Source of the DNA: Rhodoferax sp.
Lineage (GTDB): Bacteria; Pseudomonadota; Gammaproteobacteria; Burkholderiales; Burkholderiaceae_C
Length of the DNA stretch: 32,458 bases
NCBI RefSeq assembly: GCF_014859475.1
Contig: NZ_JACUUE010000011.1
Coordinates: 1 to 32,458 of the forward strand
Reading direction: 5' to 3'
A program made the translations under genes and the position numbers. Every line of letters begins with the position of its first letter. The stretch's first letter is position 1. This document shows positions 18,845-29,043 of the stretch, one piece after another. The notes beneath the pieces were generated by a model. The model worked only from the letters and a program-made list of their open reading frames with translations. It was not told where the DNA came from and did not search any database.

Positions 18845-19083
18845 AACCTAGATTCCTCAGTTGGACGCGTCCGAGTGGGCTGCTGGTGGCGTGTCTGGGT
18901 AGGCGCGACGACGCAGCGGGCTACTGCCCGTAAGGAGGAGCAACGACCCCAGGCACGTTGCCAGCGGCGCTTGTCGCTCGCGTAGCGCTTTCACCCAAAA
19001 GGTGAACGTTATCGAAGTCACTTTTTCTAATCAGTTCAATGCCTTATCGAAGTTTTCAAGCAGTCAACTGAGGAATCTAGGTT
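18845..19083. mobile_element. MITE-like non-autonomous element, 239 bp, no transposase
   Basis: 19-bp perfect terminal inverted repeats AACCTAGATTCCTCAGTTG (18845-18863) and CAACTGAGGAATCTAGGTT (19065-19083); intergenic; possible TCA target duplication if the IR starts at ACCTAG. Confidence 0.65.
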
Positions 19084-19094
19084 CAAGCTTTGGC

Positions 19095-19661
19095 TCAAAC
19101 TATCTGCAAAGCCATCGCCTGCAGATTCCCCAACACAATGGCCGCCACCTGCAACAGCAGCAGCAACACCAATGGCGACAGATCAATACCACCCACCAGG
19201 GGAAGCACGCTCCGAATGGGACGCAACAGGGGCTCTACCAAACGTGCCATCACCCCACCAAGAACCGACGGCGTTGGCAGCCAGGACAGCACGGCATAAA
19301 CAATCACCACCACCGTCAGGCCGGAGATGGCCATGCTCAACAGACCAAACAGCGCCAAAACAGGCAACGCAAACAGTCCGCCGCCCGCCCCGGCAAGCAG
19401 CCAAAGCACGGCAAATTTGGCCAGTTGCAACAAGAATGCAGCCGCCAGACTGGCACTGTCAAGAAGCCCGAGCGCCGGCAACACGCGCCGCAGCGGCAAC
19501 ACGATCCAGTCGGTCAGGGCAAACACAAAACGCCCCAGCGGGTTACCCGAGCGCACCGACATGGGCACACGCAGCGCCTGCATGTAAAGCCGCAGCAGAC
19601 AGGCACCGCTGACCAGGCCTGCAGCCACCTCAAGCAACAAAGAAACAATCTGATAAAGCAT
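19095..19661 (-). CDS. YggT family membrane protein
   Basis: MLYQIVSLLLEVAAGLVSGACLLRLYMQALRVP...SGNPLGRFVFALTDWIVLPLRRVLPA...two YggT repeats. Confidence 0.9.
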   Translation of the reverse strand: MLYQIVSLLLEVAAGLVSGACLLRLYMQALRVPMSVRSGNPLGRFVFALTDWIVLPLRRVLPALGLLDSASLAAAFLLQLAKFAVLWLLAGAGGGLFALPVLALFGLLSMAISGLTVVVIVYAVLSWLPTPSVLGGVMARLVEPLLRPIRSVLPLVGGIDLSPLVLLLLLQVAAIVLGNLQAMALQIV

Positions 19662-19825
19662 GGCACCCATCCACGATTGAGAAGCAGTGAGCATCATAGC
19701 GTCGGCATGGGGGCGGCATGGCGGCGGCATAAACATGAGCACGCAAGCTCTTAAAATAGGCGGCTTTGCCAGATCTCTTTTTGCCTTGCTGCCGACCCTT
19801 TGGCTGCTTTTATGGATTGCCCCAC

Positions 19826-21397
19826 ATGTCTGACCACACCACCGCCGCACCCAGTCCGATGCCTCAGGACGAAAACCAGCTGATTCTGGAGCGGCGCGAA
19901 AAACTCAAAGCCCTGCGCCAGGCTCAGCTTGATGGCAAGGGCCCTGTTTTTCCGAACGACTTCAAGCCCAGCGACCATGCTGCAGACTTGTTTGCCGCCC
20001 ACGCCGGGCAAACCCCGGAAGGCTTGATCGAGCAAGGCGCCACAGCCAAAGTGGCCGGTCGCATGATGCTCAAGCGTGTCATGGGCAAGGCCAGTTTTGC
20101 CACGCTGCAAGACAGCACCGGGCGCATTCAAATCTACATCAAGCGCGACGACGTGGGCGAAGACATCTATGCCGCCTTCAAGCACTGGGACCTGGGCGAC
20201 ATCGTCGCCGCCGAGGGCCTGGTGTTCAAGACCAAGACCGGCGAGCTGTCGATTCACGCCAGCAGCATCCGCCTGCTCACAAAAAGCCTGCGCCCGATGC
20301 CTGACAAGTTTCACGGCATGGCCGACCAGGAAATCAAATACCGCCAGCGTTACGTCGATCTGATGACCGATGAAGAGACCAAAAAACGCTTCATCGCACG
20401 CAGCAAGGCTGTCAGTGGCATTCGCGAATTCATGGTGACGCACGACTTTCTCGAGGTCGAAACGCCCATGCTGCACCCGATTCCCGGCGGTGCCAATGCA
20501 AAACCGTTTACCACGCACCACAACGCGCTGGACCAGCAAATGTTTTTGCGCATCGCGCCCGAGCTGTATTTAAAGCGGCTGATCGTCGGCGGCTTCGAGC
20601 GCGTGTTCGAGATCAACCGCAGCTTTCGCAACGAAGGCATCAGCGTGCGCCACAACCCCGAATTCACCATGATGGAGTTCTACGCGGCTTACTGGGACTA
20701 CCAGGACCTGATGACCTTCACCGAAGCGCTGATCCGCGATGCCGCGCAACGCGCCGTGGGCAGTCTGCAACTCGGCTATGCGGGCCGGGCCGTTGACCTG
20801 GAGCAGCCGTTCGAGCGTCTGACCATCCATGAAGCCATTTGCAAGTACACCGAAGCGGGTCAGATGCTCGACGACGGCTCGGGCCTGAGGGTGGACAGCG
20901 CTGCCTGGTTGCGCTCGGTGCTGCCAAAGCTGGGCATCACCGAGGCCAAGCATCACATCTCGACGCGCAGCCTGGCCAGCCTGCAGGTGCTGTATTTTGA
21001 AGAAACCGTGGAAGAACAGCTGTGGCAGCCCACTTTCATCATGGAGCACCCGACCGAAATTTCGCCGCTGGCACGCGCCAACGATGCCCGCCCGGAGGTC
21101 ACCGAGCGCTTTGAGCTCTACATCACCGGACGCGAGTTCGGCAACGGTTTCAGCGAATTGAACGACGCCGAGGAACAGGCCGCCCGCTTCCAGGCCCAAG
21201 TGGCTGCCAAAGACGGTGGTGACGACGAGGCCATGTACTACGACCACGACTTCATCCGTGCGCTGGAGTACGGCATGCCGCCCACCGGCGGCTGCGGCGT
21301 GGGTCTGGACCGGCTCATGATGCTGCTCACCGACAGCAGCAGCATCCGCGACGTGATTCTGTTCCCGGCGCTGCGCCGCGAAGCGCAGGAAAAATAA
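19826..21397 (+). CDS. lysS: Lysine--tRNA ligase (class II)
   Basis: [19 protein letters not shown]...[26 protein letters not shown]...[26 protein letters not shown]. Confidence 0.98.
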   Translation: MSDHTTAAPSPMPQDENQLILERREKLKALRQAQLDGKGPVFPNDFKPSDHAADLFAAHAGQTPEGLIEQGATAKVAGRMMLKRVMGKASFATLQDSTGRIQIYIKRDDVGEDIYAAFKHWDLGDIVAAEGLVFKTKTGELSIHASSIRLLTKSLRPMPDKFHGMADQEIKYRQRYVDLMTDEETKKRFIARSKAVSGIREFMVTHDFLEVETPMLHPIPGGANAKPFTTHHNALDQQMFLRIAPELYLKRLIVGGFERVFEINRSFRNEGISVRHNPEFTMMEFYAAYWDYQDLMTFTEALIRDAAQRAVGSLQLGYAGRAVDLEQPFERLTIHEAICKYTEAGQMLDDGSGLRVDSAAWLRSVLPKLGITEAKHHISTRSLASLQVLYFEETVEEQLWQPTFIMEHPTEISPLARANDARPEVTERFELYITGREFGNGFSELNDAEEQAARFQAQVAAKDGGDDEAMYYDHDFIRALEYGMPPTGGCGVGLDRLMMLLTDSSSIRDVILFPALRREAQEK

Positions 21398-21400
21398 ACC

Positions 21401-22162
21401 ATGGCACACGCCCAGCCCTGGCCCTACCCGCGCTGGATCGCCCACCGGGGCGCTGGCAAACTGGCACCCGAAAACACCCTGGCAGCCTTTCGTGTCGGCG
21501 CCAGCCACGGCTACCGCATGTTCGAGTGCGACGTCAAACTGAGCAGCGACGGCGTGCCTTTCCTGCTGCACGACGACACGCTCACGCGCACCACCAACGC
21601 CCTGGAGATGCTGGGGGCGCAGCACAACGCCACGGCAGGCGACCATCCCTGGGGCACGCTGGCCCGGCTTGATGCCGGCAGTTGGCATTCACGCGCCTTT
21701 GTTGGCGAGCCGCTGCCCACTTTTGAGGCCATTGCCCGCTATTGCCTGCGCAATGGCTATTTTTTAAACATCGAAGTCAAGCCCACACCTGGCCTGCAAT
21801 GCCAGACTGGCGACGTGGTGGCCCGACACGCTGCGCGTCTTTGGAAAAATGCGCCCGTGCCACCACTGCTGACCTCGTTTGATGTCACCGCACTGCAAGC
21901 CGCCAGAGATACGCAGCCGGAACTGCCACGGGGCTTGCTGCTAGAGACGCTGTGGCCCGGCTGGCTGGAAACTGCGCTGCGCCTGGGCTGTGTTGCCATC
22001 ATCTGCGACCACGTGTTGTGGAATCAGCAGAGCCTGACGCAGGCCCAAAACGCTGGCTTCAGGGCCCTGAGCTACACCGTCAACGACGACGCCACGGCCC
22101 GACGCCTGCTCGACCTGGGTCTGGATGGCATCATCACCGACCGGGTGGACTTATTCATTTGA
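21401..22162 (+). CDS. ugpQ: Glycerophosphodiester phosphodiesterase
   Basis: WIAHRGAGKLAPENTLAAFRVGASHGYRMFECDVKLSSDGVPFLLHDDTLTRTTN; C-terminal DLGLDGIITDRVD. Confidence 0.93.
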   Translation: MAHAQPWPYPRWIAHRGAGKLAPENTLAAFRVGASHGYRMFECDVKLSSDGVPFLLHDDTLTRTTNALEMLGAQHNATAGDHPWGTLARLDAGSWHSRAFVGEPLPTFEAIARYCLRNGYFLNIEVKPTPGLQCQTGDVVARHAARLWKNAPVPPLLTSFDVTALQAARDTQPELPRGLLLETLWPGWLETALRLGCVAIICDHVLWNQQSLTQAQNAGFRALSYTVNDDATARRLLDLGLDGIITDRVDLFI

Positions 22163-22421
22163 GCATGACCCATTGAACGGTGGCGGCAATGCACACCAGC
22201 GCCAGATAAGTCACCATCTTGCCATCCTGACCCAACAGCGCCAGGCCGAGCAACAAGACCAACAGACTCGCCATAAAAATGAAAGCAGCCTGCTTGCGCA
22301 GAGGCAAGCGTGACGCTCTTTTTCTGATCACGAATCGGGCCAGCCACGGCAACAGCAACGCCAGCCACACAGCAGGCGCCGCAAAGTTGAGGACATGGTT
22401 GAGCAGTGCCAGCAGATCCAT
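22155..22421 (-). CDS. Small conserved-type hypothetical membrane protein (88 aa)
   Basis: MDLLALLNHVLNFAAPAVWLALLLPWLARF...three predicted hydrophobic segments; convergent 8-nt overlap with the preceding gene. Confidence 0.65.
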   Translation of the reverse strand: MDLLALLNHVLNFAAPAVWLALLLPWLARFVIRKRASRLPLRKQAAFIFMASLLVLLLGLALLGQDGKMVTYLALVCIAATVQWVMLK

Positions 22422-22480
22422 CAAACACCTTGGGGGAAAAAGAAAAAATGATGCAAGTCAAAGCGCATGGCGGGTGATTT

Positions 22481-22486
22481 TATAAT
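22481..22486 (+). promoter_or_regulatory. Candidate -10 element (TATAAT) of hemA, only 6 nt from the ATG
   Basis: GATTTTATAATCCGGCAATG; no Shine-Dalgarno between the -10 and the ATG at 22493. Confidence 0.5.
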
Positions 22487-22492
22487 CCGGCA

Positions 22493-23752
22493 ATGGCAGT
22501 CTGGGCATTAGGCATCAATCACACGACCGCGCCGCTCGACCTGCGCGGTCGCTTTGCGTTCGCCATCGACCAGATCGAACCCACTTTGAGAGGCTTGCGC
22601 GAATCGCTGCCAAATCAGCCCGAAGCCGCGCTGATATCCACCTGCAACCGCACCGAGATTTATTGCGCCGGTGAAAAACCCCAGCTGGAGCACACCCTCG
22701 ACTGGCTGGCCCAGACCGGTGGAGTCTCCTCTGCCCTGTTGCGTACCCACTCCTACACCCTCGAAGACAGCCGGGCCGCGCGCCATGCGTTTCGCGTCAC
22801 CAGCGGCCTGGACTCCATGGTGCTGGGGGAAACCCAGATTCTGGGCCAGATCAAAAACGCGGTGCGCGCGGCGGAAGCCGCCGGCGCTTTGGGCAACACG
22901 CTGAGCCAGTTGTTCCAACGCTCATTTGCCGTGGCCAAAGAGGTGCGCACCTCGACCGAAATCGGCGCGCACTCCATCAGCATGGCCGCGGCCGCTGTGC
23001 GCCTGGCCGGGCAATTGTTCGAGGACCTCGGTGAGGTCAAAATGCTGTTTGTCGGTGCGGGCGAAATGATCGAGCTGTGCGCCACCCACTTTGCCGCAAA
23101 AACGCCCAAGTGCATGGTCATTGCCAACCGCACCCTGGAGCGTGGCGAAAAGCTGGCCAGCCGCTTCGGCGGCGAGGTCATGCACCTTTCCGAGCTGCCC
23201 GAGCGCCTGCACGAGTTCGACGCTGTCATCAGCTGCACCGCCAGCACGCTGCCCATCATTGGCCTGGGCACGGTGGAACGTGCCTTGAAAAAGCGCAAGC
23301 GTCGCCCCATGTTCATGGTCGATCTGGCCGTGCCACGCGACATCGAGCAAGAAGTCAAGGCGCTCGAAGACATCTACCTGTACACCGTTGATGACCTCTC
23401 CAGCGTGGTGCAAACCGCGCAGGCCAGCCGCCAGGCGGCGGTGGCGCAGGCCGAGGCCATTGTCGATGCCGGTGTGCAGAGCTTCATGCACTGGATTGAC
23501 CAGCGCGGTTCGGTGCCGCTGATCCAGCAGCTCAACGCCCAGGCCGACGAATGGCGTGCCAATGAGACTGCCCGCGCCCGCAAGCTCTTGGCCAAGGGCG
23601 CAGACGTGGACACCGTGCTCGAAGCCCTGTCCAAAGGGCTGACCCAAAAAATGCTGCACGGCGCCATGGCCGAACTCCGCGCCGGCGATGCGCAAGCACG
23701 CGAACATGCCAGCACCGCCATTCGGCACTTCTTTTTGCGCAAAGAACGTTAG
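22493..23752 (+). CDS. hemA: Glutamyl-tRNA reductase
   Basis: [23 protein letters not shown]...[10 protein letters not shown]...[17 protein letters not shown]. Confidence 0.98.
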   Translation: MAVWALGINHTTAPLDLRGRFAFAIDQIEPTLRGLRESLPNQPEAALISTCNRTEIYCAGEKPQLEHTLDWLAQTGGVSSALLRTHSYTLEDSRAARHAFRVTSGLDSMVLGETQILGQIKNAVRAAEAAGALGNTLSQLFQRSFAVAKEVRTSTEIGAHSISMAAAAVRLAGQLFEDLGEVKMLFVGAGEMIELCATHFAAKTPKCMVIANRTLERGEKLASRFGGEVMHLSELPERLHEFDAVISCTASTLPIIGLGTVERALKKRKRRPMFMVDLAVPRDIEQEVKALEDIYLYTVDDLSSVVQTAQASRQAAVAQAEAIVDAGVQSFMHWIDQRGSVPLIQQLNAQADEWRANETARARKLLAKGADVDTVLEALSKGLTQKMLHGAMAELRAGDAQAREHASTAIRHFFLRKER

Positions 23753-23879
23753 CTGTTGCTGCCATCCCGGATCGGGTTTGCACCGATCGCAAAATGCGTG
23801 GATTGCGGGTCGCGCCCGCCATGACAACCAACCCATCGCCCAGCCACATCATCGCCCCCATCACCTTGCCCACCGCCAC

Positions 23880-24974
23880 ATGAAACTCTTTCTTCGCCAG
23901 CAACTTGCCCGCTACGCCGACCGTCTGGGAGAGCTGGAGTTTTTGTTGTCACGCCCCGACATCATGAACGACATGGCGCAATTTCGGCTGCTGTCGCGTG
24001 AGCACACCGAAGTGGCCGCCGTGGCCAACCGCTGGCAACGCTACCAGCAGCGTGAAGCCGATCTGGCGGCCGCCCAGGATCTGCTTAAGAACTCGGCAGA
24101 TGACCCGGACATGGCGCAGATGGCGCAAGAAGAAGTCGATGGCGCCAGCGTCGAAATAGAGCAACTCGAAACCGAGTTGCAGCGTATGTTGCTGCCCAAG
24201 GACCCCGACGATGCGCGCAACGCTTTCATTGAAATTCGTGCTGGTACCGGCGGTGACGAATCGGCCCTGTTTGCCGCCGATCTGGCACGCATGTACCTGC
24301 GTTTTTGTGACCGGCGCGGCTGGCGCGCCGAGATTTTGAGCGAATCGCCCAACGAGCTCGGCGGCTACAAAGAGGTGGTGATCAAGGTCGAAGGCGACCA
24401 TGTGTATGGCGCGCTCAAATTTGAGTCCGGCGGTCACCGCGTGCAGCGCGTGCCGGTCACGGAAACCCAGGGCCGCATCCACACAAGCGCCTGCACCGTG
24501 GCCGTGCTGGCCGAGCCCGACGAGGCTGAGACGATCCAGATCAACCCATCGGACCTGCGCATCGACACCTACCGCGCCAGCGGCGCCGGCGGTCAGCACA
24601 TCAACAAAACTGACTCGGCCGTGCGCATCACCCACCTGCCCACGGGTATCGTGTCTGAGTGCCAGGAAGGTCGCAGCCAGCACAGCAACAAGGCAAAGGC
24701 GCTTCAGGTGCTGACTGCCCGCATTCAGGAGAAAGACCGCAGCGCGCGCGCGGCACGAGACGCAGCCGAGCGCAAAAGCCTGGTCGGCAGTGGTGACCGC
24801 AGCGACCGCATCCGCACCTACAATTTTCCGCAGGGGCGGCTTACCGACCACCGCATCAACCTCACGCTGTACAAGCTGCTCGCCATCATGGAAGGCGACA
24901 TGGACGATGTCTTGAACGCCTTGCAGGGCCACGAAGCCGCCGCACAACTGGCTGCTCTCGAACTCAATGCCTGA
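23880..24974 (+). CDS. prfA: Peptide chain release factor 1
   Basis: [22 protein letters not shown]...[28 protein letters not shown] (GGQ motif). Confidence 0.98.
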   Translation: MKLFLRQQLARYADRLGELEFLLSRPDIMNDMAQFRLLSREHTEVAAVANRWQRYQQREADLAAAQDLLKNSADDPDMAQMAQEEVDGASVEIEQLETELQRMLLPKDPDDARNAFIEIRAGTGGDESALFAADLARMYLRFCDRRGWRAEILSESPNELGGYKEVVIKVEGDHVYGALKFESGGHRVQRVPVTETQGRIHTSACTVAVLAEPDEAETIQINPSDLRIDTYRASGAGGQHINKTDSAVRITHLPTGIVSECQEGRSQHSNKAKALQVLTARIQEKDRSARAARDAAERKSLVGSGDRSDRIRTYNFPQGRLTDHRINLTLYKLLAIMEGDMDDVLNALQGHEAAAQLAALELNA

Positions 24975-24980
24975 AGCCTC

Positions 24981-25841
24981 ATGAATATCGCCAACCTGGC
25001 GCCTGCCACTGTGGGGCAAGCGCTTGCCAGTTTGCAACGCAAGGGGCTCGATCGGCTGGATGCCCAATTGCTGCTGCTGCATGTGCTGGACAAGCCTGCC
25101 AGCCAGCGCGGCTGGCTGCTGGCGCATGACAACGATGCGCTGCCGCCCACGCGTGCCGCTGCCTTGGAACTGCTGGTGCAACGCCGCCTGGCAGGCGAGC
25201 CGCTGGCCTACCTGAGCGGCCACAAGGCGTTTTTTGGGCTGGACTTGCTGGTCGACGCCCGTGTGCTGGTGCCCCGGCCCGATACCGAAACGCTGGTCAA
25301 CTGGGCGCTGGAGACGCTCAACGGCGAGCAGCGTGTGCTCGACATGGGCACGGGCAGCGGCGCCATCGCCCTGGCGCTCAAGGCCAGCCAAGCCACGCTT
25401 GATGTCCACGCCACCGATGTCAGCCCCGGCGCGCTGGCTGTGGCCCGGGCCAACGCGCAGCGGCTCAAGCTGAGCGTTAGTTTTCATCAGGGAGCCTGGC
25501 TTGCCGCACTGCCAAAAATCACCGAAGCCTTCGACTGCATCGTCGCCAATCCGCCCTACATCGCCGAGCGCGATCCGCATCTGACAGCGCTTACGTTTGA
25601 GCCCGCACAAGCACTCAGCAGTGGCGCAGACGGCCTGGACGACCTGCGCCACATCATCGCCCAAGCACCCAGGCACCTGGCAGCGGGCGGCTGGCTGCTG
25701 CTGGAACACGGCTACGATCAGGCGCAGGTCGTGCGCGGCTTGCTAAGCGCTGCTGACTTGGCACACGTGCAGTCACGCCGTGACCTGGCAGGCATCGAGC
25801 GCTGCAGCGGCGGACAACTCAACCCGACAAAAAAACCATGA
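24981..25841 (+). CDS. prmC: Peptide chain release factor N5-glutamine methyltransferase
   Basis: VLVPRPDTETLV, DMGTGSGAIALALK, VANPPYIAERDPHL; directly follows prfA. Confidence 0.96.
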   Translation: MNIANLAPATVGQALASLQRKGLDRLDAQLLLLHVLDKPASQRGWLLAHDNDALPPTRAAALELLVQRRLAGEPLAYLSGHKAFFGLDLLVDARVLVPRPDTETLVNWALETLNGEQRVLDMGTGSGAIALALKASQATLDVHATDVSPGALAVARANAQRLKLSVSFHQGAWLAALPKITEAFDCIVANPPYIAERDPHLTALTFEPAQALSSGADGLDDLRHIIAQAPRHLAAGGWLLLEHGYDQAQVVRGLLSAADLAHVQSRRDLAGIERCSGGQLNPTKKP

Positions 25842-26056
25842 CGACACCGACTCAGACCGACGACCGATTAACCCAACTGGAGGTCAAGGCCAGTTTTACT
25901 GAGGACCTGCTGGACAAGCTCGACCAGATCATCATCCGCCAGCAAGACCAGATTGACCGACTTGAGCGCGAAGTGCAGTGGCTGCGCCAGCAAGCGCCGC
26001 CCGAAGAGATGGCCGCCCCGCGCAACTTGCGCGACGAATTGCCACCCCACTATTGA
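25838..26056 (+). CDS. slyX: SlyX family protein
   Basis: RLTQLEVKASFTEDLLDKLDQIIIRQQDQIDRLEREVQWLRQQ, C-terminal ELPPHY; ATGA overlap with prmC. Confidence 0.9.
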   Translation: MTTPTQTDDRLTQLEVKASFTEDLLDKLDQIIIRQQDQIDRLEREVQWLRQQAPPEEMAAPRNLRDELPPHY

Positions 26057-26158
26057 CCTTGCCTGGCGCAAACAGCCCTAAACACTTCAGGGTTTCACCC
26101 TCAGGGCACGTCAAAAGTGAAATAATCCAGCCTGTTTTTTTACATAGGAAGACTCAGC

Positions 26159-26485
26159 ATGAGCGACGCACAACAACGCATTGACGACCTGGTCAAGCAC
26201 AACGATATTTTGCTTTTCATGAAAGGCACAGCCAGCTTTCCGCAATGCGGCTTCTCGGGCCGCGCGGTGCAAATTCTGAAAGCCTGCGGCGTCGAACCCA
26301 AAGACATCAAAACCGTCAACGTGCTCGAAGACGATGCCATTCGCGCCGGTATCAAGGACTACAGCAACTGGCCTACCATCCCCCAGTTCTTTCACAAAGG
26401 AGAATTCATCGGCGGCTCCGACATCTTGATGGAAATGTACGAAAACGGCGAATTACAAACCCTGTTGGGCGCGCCTGTCCAATAA
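26159..26485 (+). CDS. grxD: Monothiol glutaredoxin, Grx4 family
   Basis: LLFMKGTASFPQCGFSGRAVQILKACG...WPTIPQFFHKGEFIGGSDILMEMYENGEL. Confidence 0.96.
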   Translation: MSDAQQRIDDLVKHNDILLFMKGTASFPQCGFSGRAVQILKACGVEPKDIKTVNVLEDDAIRAGIKDYSNWPTIPQFFHKGEFIGGSDILMEMYENGELQTLLGAPVQ

Positions 26486-26493
26486 ACCATCAA

Positions 26494-27117
26494 TCAAGCC
26501 AGCCACACCTTCTGCGCACGCAGCACGGCCTGCGGGTAGGGCGCCCTGCCCCGCGAGCCGTTGTAACGCCCCAGCGCCATGAACCAGTCGCCCCGCTCGC
26601 GGTTGAGGTAGTGGCGCAAAATCACGCAGCCAAAGCGCAGGTTGGTTTGCATGTGAAACAGTTTTCCGGCATCGCCGTCGGCCAGCACACGCGTCCAGAA
26701 GGGCATGACCTGCATGTAACCGCGCGCGCCCGCGCTGCTCACGGCAAACTTGCGGAAATTGCTCTCCACCTGGATCAGGCCGAGCACTAATGAAACGTCG
26801 AGCCCGGCGCGCTTGGACTCGTACCAGACCGTTTGCAGAAATTCCTTGCGGGTCGTCAGGTCCGGCAATTTCCTGGCCAAGCGTTCGCTCATAGCGCCCA
26901 GCCAGCGTAAATAGTGCAGCCGCGACTCGGTGTCAGGGAACTCTGGCACCGGCGGCGCCTGATTGGCAATGGCCGAACTCAAGGCCGTACGAACAGAGTC
27001 GGCCAGCGGCTCTTCGAGCTGTACGCCAGCCCAGGATGGCGCTTGAAAAAAAAACGCGCCGGAGCCAACCATCAGGCCTAAAACATCGCGCAGCACACCG
27101 CGGCGTGTCAGATTCAT
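26494..27117 (-). CDS. Lytic transglycosylase, SLT domain (start 27117 favoured over 27198)
   Basis: LGLIQVESNFRKFAVSSAGARGYMQVMPFW; signal-like N-terminus MNLTRRGVLRDVLGLMVGSGAFFFQAPSWA. Confidence 0.88.
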   Translation of the reverse strand: MNLTRRGVLRDVLGLMVGSGAFFFQAPSWAGVQLEEPLADSVRTALSSAIANQAPPVPEFPDTESRLHYLRWLGAMSERLARKLPDLTTRKEFLQTVWYESKRAGLDVSLVLGLIQVESNFRKFAVSSAGARGYMQVMPFWTRVLADGDAGKLFHMQTNLRFGCVILRHYLNRERGDWFMALGRYNGSRGRAPYPQAVLRAQKVWLA

Positions 27118-27209
27118 GACCCGGCCCATTTGCAGCATGTCAGCGTCACGCCGCAATTCGCAGCCATCAGTCCGGCGTGAGAGAAATTGCCCGGCCATCG
27201 TTTTGCCTG

Positions 27210-28952
27210 TCAGGCCTTGAGTTTGGCCAGCAACTGGCCCACGATGGCAGTCACGGGCACAGTGGTTGCTGCGGCATCTCGGCGGTGCTGGTACTCCACG
27301 TTGCCTTCTTTCAGGGCGCGGTCGCCAATGTTGACGCGGTGCGGCACGCCGATGAGCTCCCAGTCGGCAAACATCGCGCCCGGGCGCTCACCACGGTCGT
27401 CCAGCAACACATCAACACCGGCTGCCAGCAATTCTGCATACAGCGACTCGGACGTGGCCTTGACCTCTGGCGAACGCTCGGCGTTGATCGGGCACAGCAC
27501 CACGGTGAACGGCGCCAGCGCATCGGGCCAGATGATGCCGCGCTCGTCGTGGTTTTGCTCGATGGCAGCAGCCGGCAGGCGCGTGATGCCAATGCCGTAG
27601 CAGCCCATTTCCATGAACTGGGGTTTTCCGTTCTGGTCCAGAAAAGTGGCTTTCATGGCCTCGCTGTATTTGGTGCCCAGATAAAAAACATGGCCTACCT
27701 CAATGCCGCGCTCAATGGCCAGCACACCTTTGCCGTCGGGCGAGGCATCGCCTGCCACCACGTTGCGCAAATCGGCCACCAGCGCCGGTTCGGGCAAATC
27801 ACGACCCCAGTTGACGCCGGTGATGTGAAAGTCGGCCGCATTGGCACCGCAGACCCAGTCGCTCATCACCGCAACGTCACGATCCACCACGAGTTGTACC
27901 GGCTTTTTCAGGCCGATCGGGCCCAAGTAACCGGGCAGGCAAGCAAAGTATTCTTCAATCTCGCCGAGGGTGGCAAAGCGGAAAGTCTGCAAGCCCGGCA
28001 ACTTGCTGACCTTGACCTCATTCATGTCGTGATCGCCGCGCAGCAGCAGCAGCCAGACCTGGGTTTTCACCACTTCACCCAGTTCATCGAGTTCGTCGGT
28101 GGCCAGCACCAGGGATTTGACCGTGTTTTTCAGCGGCAAGCCCAGCAACTCAGCCACTGCCGCACAAGTGCTTTTGCCCGGCGTTGGCGTCTTGGTCATG
28201 GCTTGCGCGGCCACCGGGCGCGGGCCGACAGGGGCCAGCGCTTCGGCTTTTTCCATGTTGGCAGCGTAGTCGCTACCCGGGCAATAGATGATGGCGTCTT
28301 CACCGGTGGCCGCAATCACCTGGAACTCTTCGCTCAGGTCGCCGCCAATGGCGCCGCTATCGGCCGCTACGGCACGGTAGGTCAGCCCAAAGCGATCAAA
28401 AATGCGCCGGTAAGCTTGCGCCATGACCTGATAGCTGGCTTTGGCGCTGGCGGGGTCACGGTCAAAGCTGTAGGCGTCTTTCATGATGAATTCACGCCCG
28501 CGCATCAGGCCAAAGCGGGGACGGCGCTCGTCTCGGAACTTGGTCTGGATTTGGTAAAAATTCTTCGGCAACTGTTTGTAGCTTCTGATTTCCTGGCGCG
28601 CAATGTCGGTCACCACCTCTTCGCTGGTGGGTTGAACCACAAAGTCGTGCCCATGGCGGTCCTTGATGCGCAACAGCTCAGGCCCCATTTTTTCAAAGCG
28701 GCCCGTCTCAGCCCACAATTCGCCGGGCTGCACCACCGGCATAGACAGCTCGACAGCGCCAGCACGGTTCATTTCTTCGCGAACGATGGCCTCCACTTTG
28801 CGCACCACGCGCAGGCCCAGGGGCATCAGGGTGTAAATACCGGCACCGATCTTTTTGATCATGCCCGCGCGCATCATCAGCTTGTGACTGACGATTTCGG
28901 CATCAGCCGGGGCTTCTTTGAGTGTGGAAATGAAAAATTGAGAGGCTCGCAT
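27210..28952 (-). CDS. proS: Proline--tRNA ligase
   Basis: [66 protein letters not shown]. Confidence 0.98.
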   Translation of the reverse strand: MRASQFFISTLKEAPADAEIVSHKLMMRAGMIKKIGAGIYTLMPLGLRVVRKVEAIVREEMNRAGAVELSMPVVQPGELWAETGRFEKMGPELLRIKDRHGHDFVVQPTSEEVVTDIARQEIRSYKQLPKNFYQIQTKFRDERRPRFGLMRGREFIMKDAYSFDRDPASAKASYQVMAQAYRRIFDRFGLTYRAVAADSGAIGGDLSEEFQVIAATGEDAIIYCPGSDYAANMEKAEALAPVGPRPVAAQAMTKTPTPGKSTCAAVAELLGLPLKNTVKSLVLATDELDELGEVVKTQVWLLLLRGDHDMNEVKVSKLPGLQTFRFATLGEIEEYFACLPGYLGPIGLKKPVQLVVDRDVAVMSDWVCGANAADFHITGVNWGRDLPEPALVADLRNVVAGDASPDGKGVLAIERGIEVGHVFYLGTKYSEAMKATFLDQNGKPQFMEMGCYGIGITRLPAAAIEQNHDERGIIWPDALAPFTVVLCPINAERSPEVKATSESLYAELLAAGVDVLLDDRGERPGAMFADWELIGVPHRVNIGDRALKEGNVEYQHRRDAAATTVPVTAIVGQLLAKLKA

Positions 28953-29043
28953 AGGGATATCCGGCAATATGTCAGGGTAATGTTGCTTGCCGCACGGCCG
29001 GGGCTGTGCATAATCAAGCTAATTTAAAAATTGAGGTTTGATT

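Noticed and set aside
19002-19754. 250-aa plus-strand ORF antisense to yggT
   Set aside because: Gln/His-rich translation opposite a clear YggT protein and beginning inside the MITE-like element
20570-21688. 372-aa minus-strand ORF antisense to lysS/ugpQ
   Set aside because: Fully opposite two confident genes; no domain-like motifs
23770-23788. GATCGG-gtttgca-CCGATC hairpin between hemA and prfA
   Set aside because: Short isolated stem without a T-tract; expected by chance at this GC content
23949-25709. 586-aa minus-strand ORF antisense to prfA/prmC
   Set aside because: Opposite clear housekeeping genes; His/Gln/Val-rich composition typical of antisense frames in high-GC DNA; no recognisable domain
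27177-29027. 616-aa plus-strand ORF antisense to proS
   Set aside because: Mirror frame of a confident proS gene; composition typical of a spurious GC-rich antisense ORF
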